Assembly: GCF_002573715.1 (NCBI RefSeq)
Contig: NZ_PDHM01000021.1
Location: 506,061 to 570,060, forward strand
Direction: 5' to 3'
Source: Paenibacillus sp. EZ-K15
GTDB taxonomy: Bacteria; Bacillota; Bacilli; Paenibacillales; Paenibacillaceae
Length of the DNA stretch: 64,000 nt
Shown: positions 1-8,042 of the stretch, in pieces
Layout: every line of letters begins with the position of its first letter
How positions within the stretch are numbered: position 1 is the stretch's first letter
Made by a program: the position numbers and the translations under genes
The notes under the pieces: model-generated
Databases searched by the model: none
What the model was told of the DNA's origin: nothing
The model's input: the letters and a program-made list of their open reading frames with translations, nothing else

Positions 1-198
1 GCGAAAATTGGCTTTTATTAGCAACTACCAGTTTTTTTGATGCAATAAAAAGTAACGGTTTAAAATAAAACTTTTACCAGAGCATTTTGGTACTCTTCAT
101 TCCTTGTCTCCTACAAATAAGAGTTTAGAGAAAACCTTCCCCAAAGAAGATATGGGTATAATAAAAAACTTATATGAATCTTCTTTTGTTTATTATAC
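1..198. other. AT-rich non-coding edge
   Basis: This AT-rich stretch lies downstream of the last small gene of the injection operon. I see no open reading frame with a ribosome-binding site and no clear terminator. It shares the low GC of the toxin and immunity tail, so further immunity-type genes may lie outside the window. Confidence 0.4.
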
Positions 199-417
199 TT
201 ATTTTTCTTGTTTATACCCATTAACAAAGCTATGTATTCCTTTAAAAAATATTTCTTTAACAGCTTCTGTATAGTTTTCAAATTCCTCTTTAGAAATAAT
301 TATATCTAAAATTTGTTTTACTTGCCCATCTATAATAATTGTAACTCCATCTGTTAATTCACCACTTTCTTCATTTTTAAACTTATCGTTTAAAATAACA
401 ATTTTATTATTTTCCAT
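199..417 (-). CDS. Small AT-rich hypothetical protein after the immunity gene
   Basis: A 72-residue acidic protein of unknown family. I chose the ATG at 417 because AAGGAG lies six bases upstream; a TTG at 432 also opens the frame but overlaps that ribosome-binding site. It overlaps the end of the preceding 155-aa gene by 11 bases, so the two are probably translationally coupled. Base composition is about 30% GC, like its upstream neighbour and unlike the rest of the locus. Its position after a VgrG-toxin and a probable immunity gene suggests a second immunity or accessory factor, but nothing in the sequence proves it. Confidence 0.6.
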   Translation of the reverse strand: MENNKIVILNDKFKNEESGELTDGVTIIIDGQVKQILDIIISKEEFENYTEAVKEIFFKGIHSFVNGYKQEK

Positions 418-874
418 TTTCTTCTCCTTCAAAATAATTATTTTTATTTATAATCCAATATTTATGTTTAGTTTCAATCATATCGTAAAAAATATGATAT
501 TTTCCAATCCAACCATCTGGAACATATTCCTCAAATGATGTATATTCCGGAAACATAGAAAACAGTTGTTTTTGATCAAAATTTACATACAAAGCTGGTT
601 TAAAATTATATAAAGAATCTTCTGCATCTTTTTCAAAATTCTTAATAAATTCCATCCTTATAAATTGTGTGTCGACTTTATACTTCAATATATTATTAAA
701 AAATATTTTTGCTGTCTTTTCATTTAATATAGGAATATCTATTCTCTCTTCTTCACAAGTCCCTTCATCTGTAGTATCTAAAATCCATAAATCTTTTTTT
801 GTAATATACCAATTAAATTCTTTTTTGTATACTGTACCGACAATTATAATCTCTCCATAATACGGACTTAACAA
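407..874 (-). CDS. Probable immunity protein for the VgrG-linked toxin
   Basis: A 155-aa soluble, acidic protein rich in aromatic residues, with no signal peptide or membrane segment. It starts at a TTG eight bases after GAGGAGG, and that site overlaps the last codons of the toxin-bearing VgrG, so the two are coupled. I do not recognise the family. The immunity call is inference from position: small cognate inhibitors of polymorphic toxins are normally encoded directly after the toxin gene. The low GC, shared with the toxin C-terminus and not with the VgrG core, supports toxin and immunity having moved as one exchangeable module. Confidence 0.65.
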   Translation of the reverse strand: MLSPYYGEIIIVGTVYKKEFNWYITKKDLWILDTTDEGTCEEERIDIPILNEKTAKIFFNNILKYKVDTQFIRMEFIKNFEKDAEDSLYNFKPALYVNFDQKQLFSMFPEYTSFEEYVPDGWIGKYHIFYDMIETKHKYWIINKNNYFEGEENGK

Positions 875-895
875 CTGATATACCTCCTCAATCTA

Positions 896-3394
896 TTATG
901 GTACTGTCTTTGCATTTACTGCATACTCTATAAGCCAATCTTTTATTGGTGCAGGTATTTCATATGCTACCCCTTCAAACCCATGCTTTTGGAAAACAGT
1001 TCTATCTACAATTTTAGGTGCAGCTCCTCCTTGGTTTAATGGGTTTTTAGTGTAATTTCCTTGGGGAATGGCGTTCTCTGCAATAAAATCATCTAACCAT
1101 TTAGGAACATCAAATTCAACAATATATGAATCTTCACCTCTTTTATTATGAAAATACTGTGCATGATCCTTCCCTGTACTAACATTTAATTGGCTTTTTT
1201 TCCATTTAGCGTTAATGTGTATATTTCCTTTTTCGTCAATCAGTAATATATCTTTACTACCATCACCTTGTACCCTTCTATATGTAACAAAGTCTTCATC
1301 CGTCCCCTCACGCCCCTTCTTCGGCGCACCTTCCACATCCGGTTCTTGTTTGTTATTTACCTTCAACTCATCAATATGAGGTTGTGGGCTATTAGTAGAC
1401 GTCTTAGGCTTAATTCCCTTTGTGAAAAGATCCTGCAACGCGTTCTTAACTGGCCTAAGGCCTATTAAAAAACCAGAGAACATAGCGCTTTGAGTACCCA
1501 CAGTTACTGCCCCTGTAAATGTAGGTCTACGTCCGTTAATCAGTTCTGTCAATGTATAGTCAGTATATCCACTAGCAAATCCACTAGCAAGCATTGCTGT
1601 AAAACCACTCGCTACCTGACTCGTCGTAGCAGGAAGTAATGTTGTAGATGCCGCACCCCCAACGGGTCCAAATATCCCCCCCGTCACGGCTCCTACAATT
1701 CCACCTGTTAATGCACTTCTTAAGTAGGTTTCCCCGCTACTCCATTCTCCCCGAGCCAAGTCATTGGCAAAGGTTGCGCCAACTGCACCAACTGCTCCAA
1801 ATGCAGCCCCCATGAGTACTGCTCCAGCAACTCCGCCAGTAACTACTGTAGCGGTGACTACCAAGGCAACTACCACTACAACTGCAACGGCGGCGCAAAC
1901 CTTATCCCAGAAGCCCCATCCGCCCGACTCTTCTTCCTTCGGCGGCGGCGGCGGCGTATAAGTCTCAATCTCATCGTTATATTTCGGATAGCTTGTCCGG
2001 TCGGCACCATCCAGCTTGACCTTGCTTCCGAGTATGTGGTACTCACTTTCAACCGTAAATCCGCTCAGCTTGCTTAACTTCTTGGCCAGGATCATGTTCG
2101 GTGTTCGGAATACCACACGTTTTGGAGTGTACAGCGAAATATCTTCACCAGCGTTCATCGTGAGCTTCCGGTGGCTTGTCAGGATGACGCCTGCCGCATC
2201 ATCAAAGCTAATCATTAACGGCTCTTTGGAACCACTGACCACATTAATCGCTGTCGGCGTAATTTCTAGCTCGCTGCCATGCTCCGTACCGAAGTAGCGG
2301 TTGTTGGGATCCCCGGTTTTGCTGCAATCCTCTCCGTTCGTCCGGACACAGCCGATGACCTTGGCTTTGCTTCCTGCATCATCCGGGAAGTACAGGCTCG
2401 CATTCGTTCCCTTCTGAGGCATCGAGTACATGGCACTTCCCGTAGGCGGGGCAAAAGGGAACCAATAGGCCGATGCGGGCGACTGCTCCTGATCGATCTC
2501 CAAATGCAGCTTGATCTGCTGACCTTTAACATCTAACACCTTACCGTTCATCGAGATGCCAATTAATTTTTGGTTATGTATCCGATTTTGACGTATGCCA
2601 TCCCTTCTCGATAAGCGGTAGTTATAGATCAGTTGACCCTTATCCATGGCGGCTTTCATTTCACTAATCACCATCGGTTTATCTCGAAACAGAACCTCAT
2701 CACCAATGGCATAACGTGTACCACTTTGAATTTCGTATGTAAAAAAATCGGTATGATGCACCGAGGCAGATCCTGACCTAGCATTTTGATAAGCAAGTAG
2801 ATCTTTACTTGCCGTATACGGCAAATCATCTGGAAGCTGGATGCTGTTCCTGGTTGGCACTCCGATGTACATCCGTGGCTTGGCTTCGTAAATATCACTG
2901 AACACCACACTCTGAAAATGACTGGCCATCCGTTTGAGGAACTCCCAGTCGGTCTCGTCATACTGGATGATCGGTTCGCCAATAGAATCATTTTCGCCAA
3001 CGAGTTGAATCACATCGTACCCGGCATAAGCTTTCAACACGCTTTTAACGAGTTCGCCGTACGTCATGTTTTTATTTTGGAAGGATCGGCGCCTCTTCTG
3101 AGCATCCAACCGGCTCGAGCCGGAAACGGCTTCTATCTCTATGCTATAAATCCCGTTGTGATGCTTGGTTTGTACGTTGGCAATGAGCCCGCTAAAAATC
3201 TTGGTTTCCCCGTCAAACGCCTGAACTTGGTCATCCGTCGACGCTTTGAGTACGGCGTTAACCTGATCCTGATCATCGACAAGGCCGCGAATGAATAGTC
3301 GCCCATGCTCATTCGGCTTCCATTCTATTTGAATGTCTTTAACTATCTTGAGTCGGTATGGCGATGTTACTCTTATGTTTTCAAACCCTATCAT
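896..3394 (-). CDS. VgrG-like spike with C-terminal toxin domain
   Basis: An 832-aa evolved VgrG. Residues 1-380 are a VgrG/gpD-type hub and gp5-like OB region; the family motif YDETDWEFLKRMASHF is at 145-160. Residues 380-470 look like the beta-rich needle. After a proline-rich linker (480-486) comes a very hydrophobic Gly/Ala-rich stretch (about 500-640) of the kind that precedes toxins in polymorphic effectors. A toxin module follows from about 700, with YRRVQGDGS, HAQYFHNKRG and EFDVPKWLDDF; I do not recognise its activity. The start at 3394 has GGAGG nine bases upstream. GC falls sharply near position 1300, at the start of the toxin module, which points to a swapped C-terminus. Its partner is presumably the downstream immunity gene. 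Confidence 0.85.
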   Translation of the reverse strand: MIGFENIRVTSPYRLKIVKDIQIEWKPNEHGRLFIRGLVDDQDQVNAVLKASTDDQVQAFDGETKIFSGLIANVQTKHHNGIYSIEIEAVSGSSRLDAQKRRRSFQNKNMTYGELVKSVLKAYAGYDVIQLVGENDSIGEPIIQYDETDWEFLKRMASHFQSVVFSDIYEAKPRMYIGVPTRNSIQLPDDLPYTASKDLLAYQNARSGSASVHHTDFFTYEIQSGTRYAIGDEVLFRDKPMVISEMKAAMDKGQLIYNYRLSRRDGIRQNRIHNQKLIGISMNGKVLDVKGQQIKLHLEIDQEQSPASAYWFPFAPPTGSAMYSMPQKGTNASLYFPDDAGSKAKVIGCVRTNGEDCSKTGDPNNRYFGTEHGSELEITPTAINVVSGSKEPLMISFDDAAGVILTSHRKLTMNAGEDISLYTPKRVVFRTPNMILAKKLSKLSGFTVESEYHILGSKVKLDGADRTSYPKYNDEIETYTPPPPPKEEESGGWGFWDKVCAAVAVVVVVALVVTATVVTGGVAGAVLMGAAFGAVGAVGATFANDLARGEWSSGETYLRSALTGGIVGAVTGGIFGPVGGAASTTLLPATTSQVASGFTAMLASGFASGYTDYTLTELINGRRPTFTGAVTVGTQSAMFSGFLIGLRPVKNALQDLFTKGIKPKTSTNSPQPHIDELKVNNKQEPDVEGAPKKGREGTDEDFVTYRRVQGDGSKDILLIDEKGNIHINAKWKKSQLNVSTGKDHAQYFHNKRGEDSYIVEFDVPKWLDDFIAENAIPQGNYTKNPLNQGGAAPKIVDRTVFQKHGFEGVAYEIPAPIKDWLIEYAVNAKTVP

Positions 3395-3473
3395 ATCAAC
3401 TAGCCTCCGATCGCATAACTTTTCATGCTGTCCGGTCGCCTCCGCTTATGCTCTTCATATTTGACATGTCATC

Positions 3474-3875
3474 CTAGTCCTCATCATGCTGACCACTGCT
3501 GTTAAAATGGATCACCCCACCTAGTGAACAGCTCAATTCAGACTCGGTAGTCAGAGCCGACTTCCCTTCTACCTTTGCCTGCTCTTTGGTCTTCTCCCAT
3601 TTGCTGCCGGCCAACAGAGCTAGCACGCAAGGCTTCCCCTGTATTTCTTGGCCATCCATCGAGATTAAATAAACCGTCTCACCGCTCTGATTTTCCGGAC
3701 TGCTGCAGATCCCAAAATTCGAAATATTTACTTCGGGAATAGAGTCCGATTCGTTCATCATAGGCTTGCCATTGACATAGGCTCCGTGGCTATTCGGCAA
3801 ATTCAGTTTCCGTATATGTGATCCACAATCGCAAAAAATATTAGCGCCACGTACAACATACTCATACTTATCCAT
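3474..3875 (-). CDS. DUF4280 PAAR-like spike tip protein
   Basis: A 133-aa protein with the hallmarks of the DUF4280/PAAR-like family: an N-terminal YVVRGANIFCDCGSH, a middle VNGKPMMNESD, QGKPCVLAL, and a C-terminal ALTTESELSCSLGG. PAAR proteins cap VgrG spikes and often help recruit effectors; the paired cysteines (C-D-C, and the later single ones) probably bind metal or stabilise the cone. It is encoded immediately before the toxin-bearing VgrG, where a tip protein is expected. A GAAGGG site precedes the ATG. This is one of the strongest marker genes of the locus. The exact VgrG it caps cannot be decided from sequence. Confidence 0.85.
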   Translation of the reverse strand: MDKYEYVVRGANIFCDCGSHIRKLNLPNSHGAYVNGKPMMNESDSIPEVNISNFGICSSPENQSGETVYLISMDGQEIQGKPCVLALLAGSKWEKTKEQAKVEGKSALTTESELSCSLGGVIHFNSSGQHDED

Positions 3876-3906
3876 CAGTTCACGCCCTTCCCCAACTTTC
3901 GCTCAA

Positions 3907-4431
3907 TCACTCAACGAGAACTTTCTTCAAGCTAACTCCGATCATATCTCGGCGGAGTATGCTCTCGGCTACATCTAGGCGGACAATGATCAGAGGTTGC
4001 TCACTTTCTTGCACGCGGAAAATTCGCTTCTTCGCCACCTTCTCCTCTTGGAGTACCAGCTTCTTGATGACGCTTCGATCCGCATTAAATTCACTGCTCG
4101 GACTTAGAGCTTCCACTTCCTCGAAAAAAGGCAGGAAGTAAAGACTTTGCTTACTATTGAATTGATCCATCAGAGGAATATGCTTAAAAATACATTCCGG
4201 CTCGTACATGGCGATCAATTTCTTCAATTTATCTGACAGCAAGTAGAGCTGATGGCTTAATAGATCCAAATACTCAGTATTGGTAGAGGCCTTAACCTGA
4301 AATATTGTTGTATCTGCAATTTGATGAGCACGTAGGCGATTCATATGGCGTATATCGATTTTTTGCCGAAGATTTTGTAAAACTGGAGTGTCGGTATAGC
4401 GTTCATCCTGCTGCATCATAAAGTAATCCAT
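3907..4431 (-). CDS. Unknown protein of the injection locus (174 aa)
   Basis: A 174-aa cytosolic protein without a recognised domain. I set the start at the ATG at 4431 because a strong GGAGGAGGG site sits just upstream; a longer frame begins at 4494 inside the previous gene. The middle is helical and Leu-rich, and the C-terminus is basic, ending in VSLKKVLVE. It sits between a 203-aa unknown protein and the PAAR-like gene, with only short gaps, so it belongs to the same transcript. A role as effector adaptor or assembly factor is possible but unsupported by any motif I can see. Confidence 0.75.
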   Translation of the reverse strand: MDYFMMQQDERYTDTPVLQNLRQKIDIRHMNRLRAHQIADTTIFQVKASTNTEYLDLLSHQLYLLSDKLKKLIAMYEPECIFKHIPLMDQFNSKQSLYFLPFFEEVEALSPSSEFNADRSVIKKLVLQEEKVAKKRIFRVQESEQPLIIVRLDVAESILRRDMIGVSLKKVLVE

Positions 4432-4465
4432 GACATCCCTCCTCCATTCACTGCTCTGCCATGAT

Positions 4466-5077
4466 TCATTCTTGTCCTGTTTCCGGCTGACCATAGAGAA
4501 GCTCGCTGCGATCCCGGTATTCCCCTGCCAGAATACAAATATTCGGTTTTTTCACCAGCAAGTTGTAACCCTCACATTCCAAAATAGAAGGAACCATATT
4601 TCTCATAAATTCGATCGCTAACAAATGGTATCTTATGGCTTCAATTTGTAAGATCCGTTCAATATCCATCGTCGAGATTTTCCGGGCATAACTTGATTTA
4701 ACAGCTTCCAACTCCCGCATTCTCTGAAATAAAGGATTAAATATAAACTCTGCCTTCCAGTGTGAAGAACACTCTACAGGATCAAGAAACCAACGCTCGT
4801 CATGAATATCGATGCGATAACTGACCTTATACTCCATCAAGCTTGTCCGCAGCAAAGATAGATAGATATATTGAATATCTCCCTTCATCCCTGCGTCTTG
4901 AAGCTCGGCCGCCTTTTTACACGCTGAATCCACTGAACTCACAAATTCCGCTATAGTAGCATCTTGATTTTGGATATAGCTTTCAGAAATGATATCCAAG
5001 TCACCCTGCCAGCGATCAAACACATGATTTTCCAATAAATGACCCAATGCCTCTTCACGACTCATGACAGTACTCAT
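4466..5077 (-). CDS. Unknown protein of the injection locus (203 aa)
   Basis: A 203-aa predicted helical, soluble protein. It overlaps the end of the upstream VgrG gene by four bases (ATGA), so translation is coupled. There is no signal peptide, membrane segment or known catalytic motif. The segment after residue 115 (FNPLFQRMRELEAVKSSY) is amphipathic and could pack against a partner. Its fixed place between the toxin-free VgrG and the tip protein suggests work on spike assembly or effector loading, which is inference only. Confidence 0.75.
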   Translation of the reverse strand: MSTVMSREEALGHLLENHVFDRWQGDLDIISESYIQNQDATIAEFVSSVDSACKKAAELQDAGMKGDIQYIYLSLLRTSLMEYKVSYRIDIHDERWFLDPVECSSHWKAEFIFNPLFQRMRELEAVKSSYARKISTMDIERILQIEAIRYHLLAIEFMRNMVPSILECEGYNLLVKKPNICILAGEYRDRSELLYGQPETGQE

Positions 5078-6486
5078 TCGATATTCACCCTGCCCCCGCT
5101 AAGCGTGACCTCATCCTCCACTTTAAGCGAAGCATTCCCTTGAACGAATTCAATGCCTGACTCCCCTTGTATGAGAATCTTGGCACCGCCGTTAATTTCG
5201 ATATCCTCCATGGCCGACAGGGAAATCTTCTTGTCGCTGTTAATTTCGATCCCACCATCATCGGTGAGTTTCATCAGCAATTGGCCTCCACCAATAATTT
5301 CAACTGCGCCGGGTTTAAACACGATTTCTTTGCCATATTTGGTACTGATGCTCTTTACTGACGGATCGCTTCGTTTCTCAGGATTAGGGGAGTCGGTGTC
5401 CACCGAGCTCGCGGCAAAAGCATTTTTCTCTTGTTCGTCGGGAAAATAAAGCCGTACTTTATCCCCTTTTTCCGGCATGCAGTACCAGCCGCTCCCATCC
5501 GGGGATGAATAAACCGTGGAATAAGCAAACCACATGGCTTCATTCACAGGTTGATCCTGATCAATGTTCAGCTTTACCCTGACCTTATCCTTTGCCACAT
5601 CAAGGATCGTTCCAAATAACGACGTTCCCGCTAGCGCATAAGGATATTCCGTTCGGCAGCGCAGCCCTTTGGCATCTTTTAGATCGTAAATACTGATCAA
5701 TATTCCGTTCTCCAGCTTGGTCTCCACGCGGCTGACATACAATGTCCGTCTTTGGAAGGAGACCGCTTGGCCCAACTCAAACACCTTATGACTTGTTACC
5801 GTGTAACTGATGCTATTTTGCTCTGAAATATCCTTCACACCGTTCTCGGATTTCAGCTTATAGTCTCTTAAATCTTTATTGATAGCGTAGTTGTATTCAT
5901 CTAACTTCTGGGGATGATCAGCATCAGGCAATCCGACATACAGTTTAATACCGGATTGAGAACTGACAGGAATTAGTGGGGCGTGAAAATGCGAGGCTAA
6001 TCTCCTCATAAACGCCCAATCGGTTTCTTGATATTGAACCAGTAATCCACCCGTTTTTTTGCCTTGCGATGCTTCGTCAATGACATCGGAATCAGGGTAG
6101 TTAGCTATAATCCGATGAAACAAACCTTTATAAGGTAGCTCTTTATTTTGGATAGACCCTGTCTCCTTACGGATATCCATAAGGATGGATGAGCTGTGAG
6201 CTTCAATCGCAATACTCCTAACACCACGCGCAGCTTGTACGGAGATATTCGTAATTACACCGTGAAACAGGGGGATTGCCTTGTCCTTATCCTGGACAGC
6301 AACCCGAATGGTATCGCTCGCATTTGCTTGTTCAATATACTTATCCTGCATGTCTTCGGAAATAATGCCGCTAATCATCAGCTTGGCATGTTCATTTACT
6401 TGTTTATCGATGACCAGTTCCGTAATTCTCTCGAACTTATAATTTGATACCGTAATATTTGCAGACGTATAGATGACCTCGCTCAT
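5074..6486 (-). CDS. Toxin-free VgrG-like spike protein
   Basis: A 470-aa VgrG-family protein that forms the trimeric spike on the Hcp tube in T6SS-like machines. The hub carries the signature YQETDWAFMRRLASHF at about 150-165. An OB-like region follows near 290-350. The C-terminus is a short beta-repeat needle (IEINSDKKISLSAMEDIEI and following), and the protein stops there with no toxin domain. It overlaps both neighbours by four bases (ATGA at 6483-6486 and 5074-5077). Having one bare and one toxin-bearing VgrG suggests either alternative or mixed spikes. Confidence 0.87.
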   Translation of the reverse strand: MSEVIYTSANITVSNYKFERITELVIDKQVNEHAKLMISGIISEDMQDKYIEQANASDTIRVAVQDKDKAIPLFHGVITNISVQAARGVRSIAIEAHSSSILMDIRKETGSIQNKELPYKGLFHRIIANYPDSDVIDEASQGKKTGGLLVQYQETDWAFMRRLASHFHAPLIPVSSQSGIKLYVGLPDADHPQKLDEYNYAINKDLRDYKLKSENGVKDISEQNSISYTVTSHKVFELGQAVSFQRRTLYVSRVETKLENGILISIYDLKDAKGLRCRTEYPYALAGTSLFGTILDVAKDKVRVKLNIDQDQPVNEAMWFAYSTVYSSPDGSGWYCMPEKGDKVRLYFPDEQEKNAFAASSVDTDSPNPEKRSDPSVKSISTKYGKEIVFKPGAVEIIGGGQLLMKLTDDGGIEINSDKKISLSAMEDIEINGGAKILIQGESGIEFVQGNASLKVEDEVTLSGGRVNIE

Positions 6487-7082
6487 GCTTGTTCCCCTCC
6501 CTCTTCTTCAATATGGACAGTGATGCTGCGTATTGCCTGATACGCCACATCTCTCCAATCTGGATAGTCCTCATATCGACAGCAGAAGGTTCCCATTAAG
6601 ACCTTGCCTTCAAGTTCGAGGAAATACATGATGTTAAATAAGGAGCCGTCGATCACCATATTTTTAAACTCAAAGTATCCGAGCGTTTTCTCGTTTACAG
6701 TCTCTACCCCGCTTTCGTAGAAAACATGAGAAGGATTCGACTTTTGAATCATCGATTTCATGCTGGTAGCCAGTTCCTGTACCATCTCATCCCTTAACTC
6801 ATGATCTATTCGGTTTAGAGTGAAATTAATTGCTCCCGACTCATCGCTTCTAATAATTTCAGGCCGTTGTTCATAGGGATACTTAATGGATCGAATCTCC
6901 TTAGGCATTTCTTCAAAGTCAGCAGGAAGGTAGAGAGAGATTTTGTCCTCATAGAAAGACTGCAAAGTAAATTCATAATACCGCTTCCCAATTTTCACCG
7001 GCCCATCCGTAATAGAACGAGATATCATCGATTGCTCTGCTTCATTAATGATCTGCGTAATCTTCTCATCCATAAACGACAT
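6483..7082 (-). CDS. DcrB/DUF1795-type (Eag-like) chaperone
   Basis: A 199-aa protein resembling the DUF1795/DcrB fold, for example YEFTLQSFYEDKISLYLPADF near the N-terminus and YFEFKNMVIDGSLFNIMYF in the middle. In Gram-negative T6SS, Eag chaperones of this family hold the transmembrane segments of effectors before loading on VgrG. Here the gene directly precedes a VgrG and overlaps it by four bases, and the toxin-bearing VgrG downstream has a long hydrophobic segment that would need such a chaperone. The start has AAGGAGGAGG nine bases upstream. Family assignment is from pattern memory and not a profile search. Confidence 0.65.
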   Translation of the reverse strand: MSFMDEKITQIINEAEQSMISRSITDGPVKIGKRYYEFTLQSFYEDKISLYLPADFEEMPKEIRSIKYPYEQRPEIIRSDESGAINFTLNRIDHELRDEMVQELATSMKSMIQKSNPSHVFYESGVETVNEKTLGYFEFKNMVIDGSLFNIMYFLELEGKVLMGTFCCRYEDYPDWRDVAYQAIRSITVHIEEEGGEQA

Positions 7083-7118
7083 AACTTTTCCTCCTCCTTT
7101 TATGGGGTAAACCCATCC

Positions 7119-7892
7119 CTAATCCACAATCACCCGCTGGCCGCCGCCCGGGATCATGCCCATCTTACCGCCACCACCCCGGACACCGTCCAGGATACGG
7201 CTCAGATACTTGTGGATCTCCACGTTGGTGTACTCCCTGCTGCTCATGCCAAGACGGTTCGCCATATAGTGCAAAATGACGTCCCGAGCGAGGGTTCCCT
7301 CGTTCATGCACATCATCGTAAACATGAAGTCCTGCGGATCGCCGCTTCCCTTGCGTATCATTTCCTCGGCGAAGCAGCGCAGGATAACCGGGGACAAGGT
7401 GCTTTTGCCGTAAGCCGCATAGCGGACATGCAGAACATTCACGGTATTAAATTCAGTCGCCAGGTCCCGGAAGCCCTGGTAGTCCTGTCGCAGCCGGGCG
7501 CCTTCCTTCAACTTGAAGCGGCACAGCTCGAGCTCGGAGGCACCCACCTCCATCTGTTCGTCGATCACGATCTCACTGCGATACGTCCGCCAGTCGCTGT
7601 CTTCTTCGCCTGCATGGAAACGAACCTTCAGCGCGGCCTCCCGCCCTGTAGCGCGGTACTTGGTGCTCACAGCATCTTTCAGCAAATATAAACGCCCTTG
7701 GTGCTTGACGATACCGGGATGAACGGTCAAGGAATCTGCTCCGACCTCAACATGGGCACCTGTAATGATGCCGTCCGTATATTCCTGATAGTAGACATCC
7801 ACAAATTCGCGAGGGAAATCCCGCAGATTTTCCAGCATCGCCGTCTTTAGGATCCGGCCCTTCTCGAACTTCGGTGCGATATGGTTAAACAT
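7119..7892 (-). CDS. Possible baseplate adaptor (TssK-like?)
   Basis: A 257-aa protein with a beta-rich N-terminal half (DGIITGAHVEVGADSLTVHPG, then GIVKHQGRLYLL), a helical second half, and a Gly-rich tail. The N-terminal pattern recalls the shoulder domain of TssK and phage receptor-binding proteins, but the protein is far shorter than TssK (about 450 aa). I therefore offer TssK-like as a hypothesis only. A GGAAGGAGG site precedes the ATG. It lies between the Hsp70-like gene and the chaperone-VgrG pair, inside the structural part of the operon. Confidence 0.6.
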   Translation of the reverse strand: MFNHIAPKFEKGRILKTAMLENLRDFPREFVDVYYQEYTDGIITGAHVEVGADSLTVHPGIVKHQGRLYLLKDAVSTKYRATGREAALKVRFHAGEEDSDWRTYRSEIVIDEQMEVGASELELCRFKLKEGARLRQDYQGFRDLATEFNTVNVLHVRYAAYGKSTLSPVILRCFAEEMIRKGSGDPQDFMFTMMCMNEGTLARDVILHYMANRLGMSSREYTNVEIHKYLSRILDGVRGGGGKMGMIPGGGQRVIVD

Positions 7893-8042
7893 TGCCTTCC
7901 CCTCCTTCCGGCTGTAACGTTTACGCGACTCTCCCGGTTAAGCTCTGTGTGATCAGATGATGTATCAAGCTTGGTGCCCCTCCATATGAACTCCGTGCAG
8001 GTACAAGACAGGATTGGAAGTAAAGATCAGAAGCGCACTTCC

